Origin: UBA2387 sp019454665
Lineage (GTDB): Bacteria; Armatimonadota; Fimbriimonadia; Fimbriimonadales; Fimbriimonadaceae
Direction: 5' to 3'
Assembly: GCA_045862995.1 (NCBI GenBank)
Contig: BTVX01000001.1
Location: 1 to 64,000 of the forward strand
DNA: 64,000 bases
How positions within the stretch are numbered: the first letter of the stretch is position 1; each line of letters begins with the position of its first letter. Made by a program: the position numbers and the translations under genes. Positions 18,188 through 25,646 of this stretch are shown piece after piece. The notes beneath the pieces are model-generated. The model did no database searches and was not told the DNA's origin. It saw only the letters and a program-made list of their open reading frames with translations.

Positions 18188-18193
18188 AGTATA
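18188..18193 (-). promoter_or_regulatory. -10 element of the small-protein/DUF2971 cassette
   Basis: TATACT, 6 nt before the ATG at 18181. Confidence 0.5.
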
Positions 18194-18270
18194 GACGTTC
18201 GGTCGAGCAAATCTGCACGGGTCACAAGCCTCAGCCGACTGGCTCGGAGCGTGCCTTCCTAGAATCCAGA

Positions 18271-19068
18271 TCAGCCGAACCGGCCGGAGATGTAATCCTC
18301 GGTCTCCTTCATCTGGGGCACGAGGAAGATGTTCTGCGTAGTGTTGAACTCCACCAGCCGCCCCAGCATGAAGAACCCGGTGAAGTCGCTCGCCCGCTGC
18401 GCCTGCTGCATGTTGTGCGTCACGATAACGATCGTGAAGTCGCGGCGCAACTCGAGCATCAAGTCCTCGACACGCTGCGTCGCGATGGGGTCGAGGGCCG
18501 AGCAGGGCTCGTCCATCAAGATCACCTTGGGGTTGACCGCAATGGTCCGCGCGATGCAAAGACGCTGCTGCTGGCCGCCCGAGAGGCTCATGCCATTGTC
18601 CCGGAGTTTGTCTTTGACCTCGTTCCAAAGGTACGCCTTCTCCAGGCACTTCTGGACGATTGCGTCCATCTCGTCCTTCTTGCGCACGCCGAGCACGTGC
18701 TTTGGCCCGTACGCGACGTTCTCGTAGATGGACATCGGGAACGGGTTCGGCTTCTGAAACACCATGCCCACGGTCTGCCGCAGTTCGACCGGGTCCACCC
18801 CAGGGGCGTAGATGTTCTGGCCGTCCAGAAGCACCTCGCCTTCGAGCCGCGTGCCGTCAATCAGGTCGTTCATCCGGTTCAGGCACCTGAGGAACGTGGA
18901 CTTGCCGCACCCCGAGGGGCCGATCAGCGCCGTGATCCGGTTGGCCGGGATGTTCAGGTTGACGTCCCTGAGCGCCTGCGACTTGCCGTAAAAGAACGAC
19001 AGCCCGCGTGCCGAAATCTTCGGCGGCAGGGCGGCGAGCTCTGTTTCGGGTTCGAGCAACGAGTTCAC
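18271..19068 (-). CDS. pstB: Phosphate ABC transporter ATP-binding protein PstB
   Basis: 265-aa ATPase energising high-affinity phosphate import. Walker A GPSGCGKST, the PstB-typical LRCLNRMNDL, VGMVFQKPNPFPMSIYENVAYGP, ABC signature LSGGQQQRLCIAR and Walker B VILMDEPCSALDP are all present. GTG start at 19068 with an AGGAG ribosome binding site. pstS, pstC, pstA and phoU are not adjacent, so the gene is detached from the usual operon or is the last gene after a rearrangement. Confidence 0.97.
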   Translation of the reverse strand: MNSLLEPETELAALPPKISARGLSFFYGKSQALRDVNLNIPANRITALIGPSGCGKSTFLRCLNRMNDLIDGTRLEGEVLLDGQNIYAPGVDPVELRQTVGMVFQKPNPFPMSIYENVAYGPKHVLGVRKKDEMDAIVQKCLEKAYLWNEVKDKLRDNGMSLSGGQQQRLCIARTIAVNPKVILMDEPCSALDPIATQRVEDLMLELRRDFTIVIVTHNMQQAQRASDFTGFFMLGRLVEFNTTQNIFLVPQMKETEDYISGRFG

Positions 19069-19113
19069 GCTGAGGCTCCTAAGCTACCCGACTTTACCGA
19101 TCCTTGACGGGGA

Positions 19114-19986
19114 CTACAAGGAGGCGAGGAACGCCGCCGAAGCCAGCAGGGCCGTCTGTTCGCCCTCGGTCGTGCCGTTGAAGAACGCGTCCTCGAGTTC
19201 GATGCCGATGCCGCCCGCGTAGCCACCCTCGACCAAAGCGGCCATCACCGCAGGCCAATGCACGTGGCCGTGGCCCGGAATGCAGTACCGCCAGTGCATG
19301 CCCCCAAAGCCCAGGGGCTTGCCGAACGTGGGCGGCTGCTCCGACCCGTACTCGTACAGCCCGTCCATCAGCAATTCGGTGTCTTTGCCGTGCACGTGCG
19401 CCACGCGACCGGCGAACTCCTTGAGGAAGCGGACGGGATCAATGCCCATCCGAAGCAGGTGCGAGGGGTCGTAGTTCAGGCCCATCGCGGGGGACGGCAC
19501 CTCGCGGAACAAAGCACGGACGCCTTCGGGCGTGCAAGCCAGCGCTCCGGGTCCCGGCCAGCCTTCGATCGCCACGCGTCCGCCGCACTGCTCCAGGCTC
19601 GGACACAGGGCGGCGAAGCCCTCGACGGCGTGGCCAAAGTTCTCGGCTCGGCTGCGCGAGGGGTCCTTGGGCAACACGACCACGAAGAAGTTCTTGATGC
19701 CTTGCGCCGCGCACCGTTGGCAGTACTCGGCGTTCTTGGCCACGGCGTCCGCTCGCTCGCCGGCATCGTGCGAGAACAGGGCGTTCCAATCGAGCAGGTC
19801 TGCCGAACCGATGCCCAATCCCGCCGAAGCGACGGTCGGAGCGGACGTGTCGGCATCGCCGCCCAGGTCAATCAGAGCGAAACCGTTTGAAGACGCCCAA
19901 GCCGCAAGAGCGCTCAAATCCTTCTGCCAATCCGACCATCCTCGGCGAAAGCCGATGGGAAAACCACCCGTCCGTGTGCGAAACAT
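19114..19986 (-). CDS. Sugar phosphate isomerase/epimerase (AP endonuclease 2-like TIM barrel)
   Basis: 290-aa xylose-isomerase-like TIM barrel. Metal-site landmarks are AIEGWPG, the LNYDPSHLLRMG motif, VAHVHGKDTE and the final GIGIELEDAFF. Likely acts on a cyclic polyol or sugar; substrate unknown. The start at 19986 (MFRTRTG) is chosen over the ATG at 19995, because a TAGCAT -10-like hexamer at 19994-19999 overlaps the earlier codon and sits 7 nt from the later one. Divergent from the flippase gene. Confidence 0.87.
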   Translation of the reverse strand: MFRTRTGGFPIGFRRGWSDWQKDLSALAAWASSNGFALIDLGGDADTSAPTVASAGLGIGSADLLDWNALFSHDAGERADAVAKNAEYCQRCAAQGIKNFFVVVLPKDPSRSRAENFGHAVEGFAALCPSLEQCGGRVAIEGWPGPGALACTPEGVRALFREVPSPAMGLNYDPSHLLRMGIDPVRFLKEFAGRVAHVHGKDTELLMDGLYEYGSEQPPTFGKPLGFGGMHWRYCIPGHGHVHWPAVMAALVEGGYAGGIGIELEDAFFNGTTEGEQTALLASAAFLASL

Positions 19987-19993
19987 CGGGGCC

Positions 19994-19999
19994 ATGCTA
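19994..19999 (-). promoter_or_regulatory. -10 element of isomerase/epimerase gene
   Basis: TAGCAT, 7 nt before the ATG at 19986. Confidence 0.4.
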
Positions 20000-20028
20000 C
20001 CGCTTCGGCGCTCTGATTCGCTGGTACA

Positions 20029-21480
20029 TTGGACGAGCCCTTGGACCGCAGCGCCTTCGCCTCGGGATTCCTCTGGACTTTGCTTTCGACCGTGGTGTCG
20101 CGGGCGCTGTTGCCCGTGTTCGGCATCCTCATCGCGCGGGTGCTGGGCCCGGAGACGTTCGGCCTCTATTCCGTCCTGCTCACGCTCATCGCGGTGTTCG
20201 ATGTGTTTCGCGACGCGGGACTCGCCTTGACATTCGTCGCCGACGAGAAGTTGGACGATGCGCGGCGCGGCGCCTATGCCACCGTGGCGATCCTCACCGG
20301 TGGAGCGATGGCGGGCGCGATGGCTCTGGCCGAACCGTGGCTGAGAGTCTGGTTCAAGTTCCAGTCCGAACCGTGGGCGATTCCCGTGGCGGCTGCCGTC
20401 CTCTTGGCGAACGCCTTCACTTCGGTGCCCACCGCCGCTTTGCTCAAGGCGGGCCGCTTCCGCGAGACAAGCCTCACCGAGATCGTGCCATCAGCCATCT
20501 CCTATGTGGTCGCGTTCGCGTTGGTTGGGGCCGGGTGGGGGTTCGAGGCGCTGTTGGTGCAGTTGGCCCTGCGGACCGTGCTGTTTGTGGCGATGACCAA
20601 CCGCTACGCCCCGATGCCCAAGCCGGCCTGGGATCTGCCGTTGGTCGGGGACGTGTTCCGCAAATCGAACGCTCTCTTGTTCTCGAACATCCTGTGGACG
20701 CTGTACAACTTGGCCGACCAAATCCTGATCGGACGATTCCTGACACAGGCCGCCGCCGGCTTCAACGGGGTGGCGAGGAACTTGGCCCTCCGTCCCGTCG
20801 AGTTTGTGACCATCCCGCTCAACCGCACGATGTACGTTGCCGTGAGCGGAGAACCCGGCGACCGAGCGCGGGCCGCAAAATACCTGTGGAGCAGCGTCTC
20901 CGTAGCCGTTTTGTTTGCCCTGCCGCTTTATGCGGGCATGGCGCTGTTTGCCGAGCCGATCATCCTGTTCCTCTATGGGGGGGCGTTCGCAGGGGCGATC
21001 CCGGCGCTTCAAATCGTGTGCGGATTCTACGCCACGCGGGCTGTGGGGATGCTCGCGGCTTCGGCGCTGACGGCGATCGGGCGCGCGTCGCTTACCGTCT
21101 ATGGTTGGGTGGCCGCCTATGGAGTCGCTGGTGTCGGCCTCTACGCGAACTGGTCGTCGCTGGACCTGTTGACCGTCGTGCGTTGGCTGGCATGGGGCGG
21201 ATTGGCGATCTATGGCCCGATGGTCGTTGCCGCGTTGTTCCTCATCCCTCCCGGTTCCAGCGAACGCGGGAAACTGGCCGGCGCGGTGTGCGCCACCGTG
21301 GCTAGCGGTGCGGTAATGGGGGCTTGCTCGCTCCTGCCCATCCCTCTCGGAGGAGCCCTGGGGGTAGCGGCCGTCGCCGGACCGGCCATTCACCTGGCCG
21401 TTGCGGGGCTCTTGCGGCAGCGGCACCCGTTCGCCTACTTCTCGAAGGATGGCGTGCGACGACTGTGGCGCGACCTGTGA
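20029..21480 (+). CDS. Polysaccharide flippase (Wzx/RfbX-type, MOP superfamily)
   Basis: 483-aa polytopic membrane protein with about 12-14 hydrophobic segments, a charged N terminus, and the typical first-helix region SAFASGFLWTLLSTVVSRALLP-like followed by IARVLGPETFGLYS. This matches polysaccharide transport proteins that flip lipid-linked oligosaccharides across the inner membrane. The TTG at 20029 opens the frame; a TACATT hexamer at 20025-20030 overlaps it, so the in-frame TTG at 20041 is a good alternative start. Confidence 0.88.
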   Translation: MDEPLDRSAFASGFLWTLLSTVVSRALLPVFGILIARVLGPETFGLYSVLLTLIAVFDVFRDAGLALTFVADEKLDDARRGAYATVAILTGGAMAGAMALAEPWLRVWFKFQSEPWAIPVAAAVLLANAFTSVPTAALLKAGRFRETSLTEIVPSAISYVVAFALVGAGWGFEALLVQLALRTVLFVAMTNRYAPMPKPAWDLPLVGDVFRKSNALLFSNILWTLYNLADQILIGRFLTQAAAGFNGVARNLALRPVEFVTIPLNRTMYVAVSGEPGDRARAAKYLWSSVSVAVLFALPLYAGMALFAEPIILFLYGGAFAGAIPALQIVCGFYATRAVGMLAASALTAIGRASLTVYGWVAAYGVAGVGLYANWSSLDLLTVVRWLAWGGLAIYGPMVVAALFLIPPGSSERGKLAGAVCATVASGAVMGACSLLPIPLGGALGVAAVAGPAIHLAVAGLLRQRHPFAYFSKDGVRRLWRDL

Positions 21481-21485
21481 CGGGG

Positions 21486-21491
21486 TAAAAA
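21486..21491 (+). promoter_or_regulatory. -10-like element of small lipoprotein gene
   Basis: TAAAAA, 6 nt before the ATG at 21498. Weak match, but the spacing fits the window-wide leaderless pattern. Confidence 0.3.
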
Positions 21492-21497
21492 CCCGAC

Positions 21498-21776
21498 ATG
21501 CACCGATGGACGATCCTCGCGTTGCTTGCCTTGGGCTTGGGATGCCGTCCCGCCAGCGAGCCTCCGGCTGCTGAGAAACCAGTCAGCGAACCGGCCGCTC
21601 AGGGCGGTTCCGGCTCGGGCGTTCAGGTTCATTCGCCCGGTTTGGGCGGCGTTGCGCCGGTCACGGGCACCGAGAGCCTTCGGGGTGGAGGTTCGGCTGT
21701 GGGCCAGACGCTGAAAGATCGGGCGCGGGGGCTGAGCCAATCGCCGCCGCCAGCGCCCGACATCGAAGGTGATTAG
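21498..21776 (+). CDS. Small lipoprotein
   Basis: 92-aa protein with signal sequence and lipobox (LALGLGC, Cys16). The mature chain is Pro/Gly/Ser-rich, low complexity and probably unstructured, ending in QSPPPAPDIEGD. No family recognised. It stops 3 bp before the convergent rplI gene. Confidence 0.7.
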   Translation: MHRWTILALLALGLGCRPASEPPAAEKPVSEPAAQGGSGSGVQVHSPGLGGVAPVTGTESLRGGGSAVGQTLKDRARGLSQSPPPAPDIEGD

Positions 21777-21779
21777 GGC

Positions 21780-22247
21780 TTATTCTGTCGCCGGGGCTTC
21801 GCTGTCGAAGACCGTCACGGTCAGGTGAACGTCCACGTCGCGGTGCAGGTCAACCAAGACCTGGTGGTCGCCCAGGCGCTTGATGGGCTCGACGAGGGCC
21901 ACCTTGCGGCGATCCACGTCGTGACCGAGTTGCGCCTTGATGGCCTCGGCGACGTCGCTCGCCGTCACCGCACCAAAGAGGCGGCCGCCATCGGCGCCGA
22001 CCTTGGCGGCGATGCGTACGGACTTGCCTTCCAGTTCGGCCTTGAGGGAGTCCGCCGAGGACTTCTGCTCGGCGACCTTGGCCTGGACTCGGGCCTGTCG
22101 GCGCTCGAGCGCTTGAACCTGCGCCTTGGTCGCCACGATGGCCAGGCGGCGCGGGAAGAGGTAGTTGCGCGCGAAGCCATCGGCCACGGTGACCACCTGA
22201 CCCTCTTTGCCGACCTTCGGCACCGTCTGATTCAAAATCACTTTCAT
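21780..22247 (-). CDS. rplI: 50S ribosomal protein L9
   Basis: 155-aa bL9. The N-terminal rRNA-binding domain MKVILNQTVPKVGKEGQVV...VADGFARNYLFPR is canonical, followed by the long connecting helix and the C-terminal domain (LFGAVTASDVAEAI). An AGGAAG ribosome binding site precedes the ATG. Usual partners rpsF, ssb and rpsR are not adjacent; instead the mlaD-like gene lies 12 bp upstream and may be co-transcribed. Confidence 0.97.
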   Translation of the reverse strand: MKVILNQTVPKVGKEGQVVTVADGFARNYLFPRRLAIVATKAQVQALERRQARVQAKVAEQKSSADSLKAELEGKSVRIAAKVGADGGRLFGAVTASDVAEAIKAQLGHDVDRRKVALVEPIKRLGDHQVLVDLHRDVDVHLTVTVFDSEAPATE

Positions 22248-22259
22248 TGTTCGTGCTTC

Positions 22260-23651
22260 CTAGCGACGCACGCCGATGCCCAGCGTCACCGCATTGTCGT
22301 TGAAGATCCGGTTGACGCCGAGCCAGCCCACGTATTCGCGTCCAAACTCGTGACGCAGACGCAGATCGAGGCGCGGGTTGTTGATGTCGAACAAATCCCC
22401 GCGCAACGAGGTCGTCGGCGCGAGCCGATAGTCTACCCCGATCCCGGGCTTGCTGGCAAAGATTCCATACCGCCATTCGCCCCACGTCGCGTCTTTTCCG
22501 ATCTGCAGGTTGAGCTTGTTGGACTCGAACGCGTCGAAAATGCCCGCGTGGATGTTCACATCGCGGACCGGCACCTTCACGCTGAAGTCGGTCCGCCAGT
22601 AGTTGGGGTGGGTCTCGCGCGCCAAGTCCATCTGGTACTGGGGCTCGATCTTGACCCCCGAGGGCACCTTCTCGAAGAAGTCTTGAATCTTCTTGACGAC
22701 GAGTTTGGCCTCCTCGGCGATGGCGTTGGCGTTGTCGGCGAGTTCGATGGCCTTCTGGCTGAGCACGACGCCGTTCGCCGTCATCTCCTCGGCGTTGGCC
22801 GCGGCGCGCGTTCCCGTCTGGGTGATCGTCTCGACGTTCGCCATCGTGCGGCGGAGCGGTTCGCGCAGTTCGGGGTCGTTCACAAACGCGTCCAAGCTCA
22901 GAATGAGGTCCTCGGCCTTCTTGCCCGTGGCGTTGAGTTGGGCGAGCATGGCCCTGGCCTGATCCTGCCACTTGGGGTCGGCGAGGAGTGCGGTCAGCAT
23001 CTGCGTGCCTCGGTTGATCTCGGCCATGGCGCTGTTCGCCGAGGCCATGGCGGTTTTGATGGAGCCTCGATTCTCGGTCACAAGCCCGTCGAAGTTGGCC
23101 GCGAGCTTCTCGAAACGCGCGAGCGTGGCCGTGGATGTCGCCAGCAACTCCTCGATCTGGCCCTTTAGCGCCTTGTCTTCCATGAGGCCGCGGGCGGCGG
23201 CGAGGGTCATGTTCAGCTCTTTCAGGGTTTCGTCGGCACCGGGCAGGAGGTTGTCGAGGGCCTTGCCCTTCTTGCCTTGGATCGTATCGCCCGCGGCAAG
23301 GAAGGCGGTGGCTCCTTGGGGCGCGACGATCTGAACCGGGTTCTCGCCAAAGCCGATGAGCGACGTGGCGATCAGGGCTTCGCTACCCGCCGGTATCTGA
23401 ATCCCTGGCTCGATGGCGAGGTGCAGCCGGGCCTGATTCGGCCCGACCAGTTCCACCCGCTCGACCTGCCCGATCTTGACGCCGGCCATCTGGACGGCCG
23501 TTCCCGAGACCACGCCGCCTGCATCGGCGAACACGGCGTAGTAAGCGAGCGGCTTGGGCCCGAGCGGGTTTCGGCCCAGCGCCACGAACGCGCCCATGAG
23601 CAACGCCAAGAACACGACGACGAACGTCCCGACGCGGATGGCATTCGACAT
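22260..23651 (-). CDS. mlaD: MCE/MlaD-family lipid-transport protein
   Basis: 463-aa protein with one N-terminal transmembrane helix (residues 5-27, VGTFVVVFLALLMGAFVAL) and an MCE domain (about 35-115: FADAGGVVSGTAVQMAGVKIG). A long coiled-coil/heptad region follows (about 130-320), and the C terminus ends in short beta segments. MCE proteins form hexameric channels or tubes moving phospholipids between inner and outer membranes; the long helical part suggests a needle-like form. Its MlaE/MlaF partners are not adjacent. ATG at 23651 with TACAAT 6 nt upstream. A 70-bp copy of its 5' end lies at 24735-24804. Confidence 0.88.
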   Translation of the reverse strand: MSNAIRVGTFVVVFLALLMGAFVALGRNPLGPKPLAYYAVFADAGGVVSGTAVQMAGVKIGQVERVELVGPNQARLHLAIEPGIQIPAGSEALIATSLIGFGENPVQIVAPQGATAFLAAGDTIQGKKGKALDNLLPGADETLKELNMTLAAARGLMEDKALKGQIEELLATSTATLARFEKLAANFDGLVTENRGSIKTAMASANSAMAEINRGTQMLTALLADPKWQDQARAMLAQLNATGKKAEDLILSLDAFVNDPELREPLRRTMANVETITQTGTRAAANAEEMTANGVVLSQKAIELADNANAIAEEAKLVVKKIQDFFEKVPSGVKIEPQYQMDLARETHPNYWRTDFSVKVPVRDVNIHAGIFDAFESNKLNLQIGKDATWGEWRYGIFASKPGIGVDYRLAPTTSLRGDLFDINNPRLDLRLRHEFGREYVGWLGVNRIFNDNAVTLGIGVRR

Positions 23652-23669
23652 ACGACCATTGTACGGCAG
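23600..23669. repeat. 70-bp direct repeat, mlaD 5' end (intact copy)
   Basis: Covers the -10 element, ATG and first 17 codons of mlaD. It matches 24735-24804 at 69 of 70 positions; weaker similarity continues about 24 bp further upstream. Confidence 0.9.
23658..23663 (-). promoter_or_regulatory. -10 element of mlaD
   Basis: TACAAT on the minus strand, 6 nt before the ATG at 23651. The element is preserved in the second copy of the repeat. Confidence 0.55.
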
Positions 23670-23835
23670 AGGCGTGCAGGTTCCGCCTGTCGGATCCCGT
23701 TGTTCATCCTCCCCTTGCTTGCGGTGTCGGTGGTCCGGAGAACGATGGACGCGCCGATGGGCGTACGCGACCCACCGGCGGAGCCTTGCCCCCCTATGCT
23801 CGTCCGAGGTACTGCTCAACGGCTCACCCTGCGCC

Positions 23836-24225
23836 TCAATCTCCGGACTGACGGCTTCCGCGTCGGAAGACAGCAAGAGCATAGAACCAGAACGAGTATC
23901 CGATGAGCGGCCCGAATGCCGCAATCGCAGCGGGCGAACCAGCGTGAACATCCATCGCAACGGCCACAGACAAGAGAGTCCCGACAAGACCCAGATAGCT
24001 CCACGCGTTCGGTCGGAACCGACCGAGAACGTACCCCGACAACATGGCTGCAATCAACAAAGCCAATAGGGGGACAACAGAGCGATCCTGCGACCAGAGA
24101 GCCGCTAGGGCATACACCGCATATCCCGCGCTCGAGAAGTGCAGGAGCACCCTGTTGTGTCGGTTCGCAACCGCCCAGAACGGCCCAAGCCACTCCGGAT
24201 TCACTGAGCGCACCTCAGAGCGCAA
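23836..24225 (-). CDS. Small membrane protein in inserted block
   Basis: 129-aa protein with four hydrophobic segments (AVYALAAL, VVPLLALLIAAMLSGY, YLGLVGTLLSVAVAM, FGPLIGYSFWFYALAVF). No family recognised. It lies between the two 70-bp mlaD repeats, in a stretch less GC-rich than the flanks. It is probably a cargo gene of the inserted block. Confidence 0.6.
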   Translation of the reverse strand: MRSEVRSVNPEWLGPFWAVANRHNRVLLHFSSAGYAVYALAALWSQDRSVVPLLALLIAAMLSGYVLGRFRPNAWSYLGLVGTLLSVAVAMDVHAGSPAAIAAFGPLIGYSFWFYALAVFRRGSRQSGD

Positions 24226-24267
24226 CAGCGGCCAGTTGCATACAGTGTGTTCATGGTGCTGCCCCGT

Positions 24268-24558
24268 TCAACTCCTTGTCCTGCGTCTGGCAAGTGCTAG
24301 AATGCGAGCATACACCACGAGAGATGCTGCTGTGGCACCAGCGCTGATGGTGGCAGAAGCGATCAGCCCGTATGGGAGAAGCAATGCGATACCCAGTAGA
24401 CTGACTACGGCAAGTGAAGCGCATGCCGTGACTCCAAGCCATCTCAACAGTGGCGCAATGGACAAGTCTCTGGTTCTCGTCATCAAGTCTGCGGCGTGAA
24501 ACACCATCGCCAAGTTTGCGATGGTCGAAACGGCGACGACCCCCATTTGTAGCATCAT
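24268..24558 (-). CDS. Small membrane protein in inserted block
   Basis: 96-aa protein with about three hydrophobic helices (VAVSTIANLAMVFHA, LGVTACASLAVVSLLGIALLLPYG, SATISAGATAASLVVYARILA) and a basic C terminus ARRRTRS. Not recognised. It lies upstream of and in line with the 129-aa membrane protein gene, 42 bp apart; the two may form a small operon. Confidence 0.6.
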   Translation of the reverse strand: MMLQMGVVAVSTIANLAMVFHAADLMTRTRDLSIAPLLRWLGVTACASLAVVSLLGIALLLPYGLIASATISAGATAASLVVYARILALARRRTRS

Positions 24559-24863
24559 CGCTCACACTCCAAGCTCAGCATGCACCCTATGACGACGAAG
24601 AGCCAGAAACACAGGCCGCTCTCTTCCTGCTGGAGACCCAGGTCGGCCCAGCACCGATGGTCCGTGCAGCCGGTGGACGCGCCAACAGGAGTCACGCCCC
24701 AGGCGTCTCTGGTTCTGCGGGCCGAGACCTAGACGCAGCGCCAAGAACACGACGACGAACGTCCCGACGCGGATGGCATTCGACATACGACCATTGTACG
24801 GCAGGGACGTATGCGTTCCCTCGGTCGGCTGGCTGGCGTCTAAGAGGTGTTCGGACAATCACC
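24559..24863. other. Non-coding region with truncated mlaD 5' copy
   Basis: 305 bp with no supported gene. Positions 24735-24804 duplicate the 5' end of mlaD. The minus-strand frame from that start continues for about 50 codons into unrelated sequence, so it is a dead 5' fragment rather than a gene. Confidence 0.7.
24735..24804. repeat. 70-bp direct repeat, truncated mlaD 5' end
   Basis: Second copy of 23600-23669, same orientation, one mismatch. It retains the -10, start codon and 17 codons, then diverges. It marks the right edge of an inserted block of about 1.07 kb. Confidence 0.9.
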
Positions 24864-25142
24864 GTGAAGAGCGTCATCCAGCTTGAAATCCCCGATGCCT
24901 TTCGAGCGGCACTCGAAGGTCACCGCACCGATGCGGACATTCCTCGCCTTGCTTTCGAGGCCCTTGTTGTCGAGGCGGTGCGTCAGGGCATCGTCAGTCG
25001 CGGGTTCGGCGGCGAACTGCTCGGACTGGACTTCGCGGATCGGGAGGTGTTTTTTGGGGCTCGCGGTCTTACCTACGATTTGCCTCCAAGCGATCTCGAA
25101 GGCGACCTGACGGCACTCGACCTGGCACAAACCAAGCGGTGA
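24864..25142 (+). CDS. UPF0175-family antitoxin-like protein
   Basis: 92-aa protein of the UPF0175 type (LEIPDAFRAAL, then LAFEALVVEAVRQGIVSRGFGGELLGL), a small DNA-binding-like helical domain usually encoded next to PIN-domain toxins. The GTG start at 24864 is chosen because it opens directly before the conserved MKSVIQLEIP; longer frames run through the repeat. The stop overlaps the next gene's GTG (GTGA). Predicted to neutralise and autoregulate with the adjacent PIN protein. Confidence 0.8.
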   Translation: MKSVIQLEIPDAFRAALEGHRTDADIPRLAFEALVVEAVRQGIVSRGFGGELLGLDFADREVFFGARGLTYDLPPSDLEGDLTALDLAQTKR

Positions 25143-25627
25143 ATGCCGTCTCCGATACAGGGCCGATCAACTACCTTGTTCAAATCGGCTGCGAAGACCT
25201 GATCACCGGATTGTTCGAGTGTGTGTTGATTCCCGATGCGGTCGCGCAGGAACTCTTGCACCGCCGAACCCCCGACCGAGTTCGTGAGTGGATCCTCGGT
25301 CATCCGACCGGGCTCCAAATTGTGGCTCCAGATGGGATGCACCTCCAGATATCTGGCCTGGGCAAGGGAGAGTGCGCCGCGATTGATCTGGCGCGGCAAC
25401 TCGACCTACTGCTCCTCGCCGATGACAAGCGGGCTCGCTCAATTGCACGCGGCATGCAAGTGCAGGTCGTCGGCACACTCGGCGTCCTTTGCCAAGCCCA
25501 TGCCAGCGGGCTTGCAGAAATCCAGGACTCGCTCGGCCGACTCGCCGACACGACCTTCCACTTGACGGAACAACTGGTCGAACAAGTCATCGAGCGGGCC
25601 AAGCGACTTCGCGACGACACCCTCTGA
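25139..25627 (+). CDS. PIN-domain (DUF3368-like) toxin
   Basis: 162-aa PIN-fold nuclease of the DUF3368 type. Acidic active-site candidates are the Asp in VSDTGPINYL, Glu in AVAQELL, Glu in GKGECAAIDLA and Asp in LLLADDKRAR. Expected to cleave RNA when free of antitoxin. GTG start in a 4-bp overlap with the UPF0175 gene, a classic toxin-antitoxin arrangement. The pair lies between the mlaD-fragment repeat and mrp. Confidence 0.85.
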   Translation: MNAVSDTGPINYLVQIGCEDLITGLFECVLIPDAVAQELLHRRTPDRVREWILGHPTGLQIVAPDGMHLQISGLGKGECAAIDLARQLDLLLLADDKRARSIARGMQVQVVGTLGVLCQAHASGLAEIQDSLGRLADTTFHLTEQLVEQVIERAKRLRDDTL

Positions 25628-25646
25628 ATCTAGAGTCCTGTACGGA

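Noticed and set aside
24562..24858. 98-aa minus-strand open frame beginning with the mlaD N terminus
   Set aside because: After 17 mlaD codons it runs into unrelated sequence with no protein-like features. It is a truncated duplicate, not a gene.
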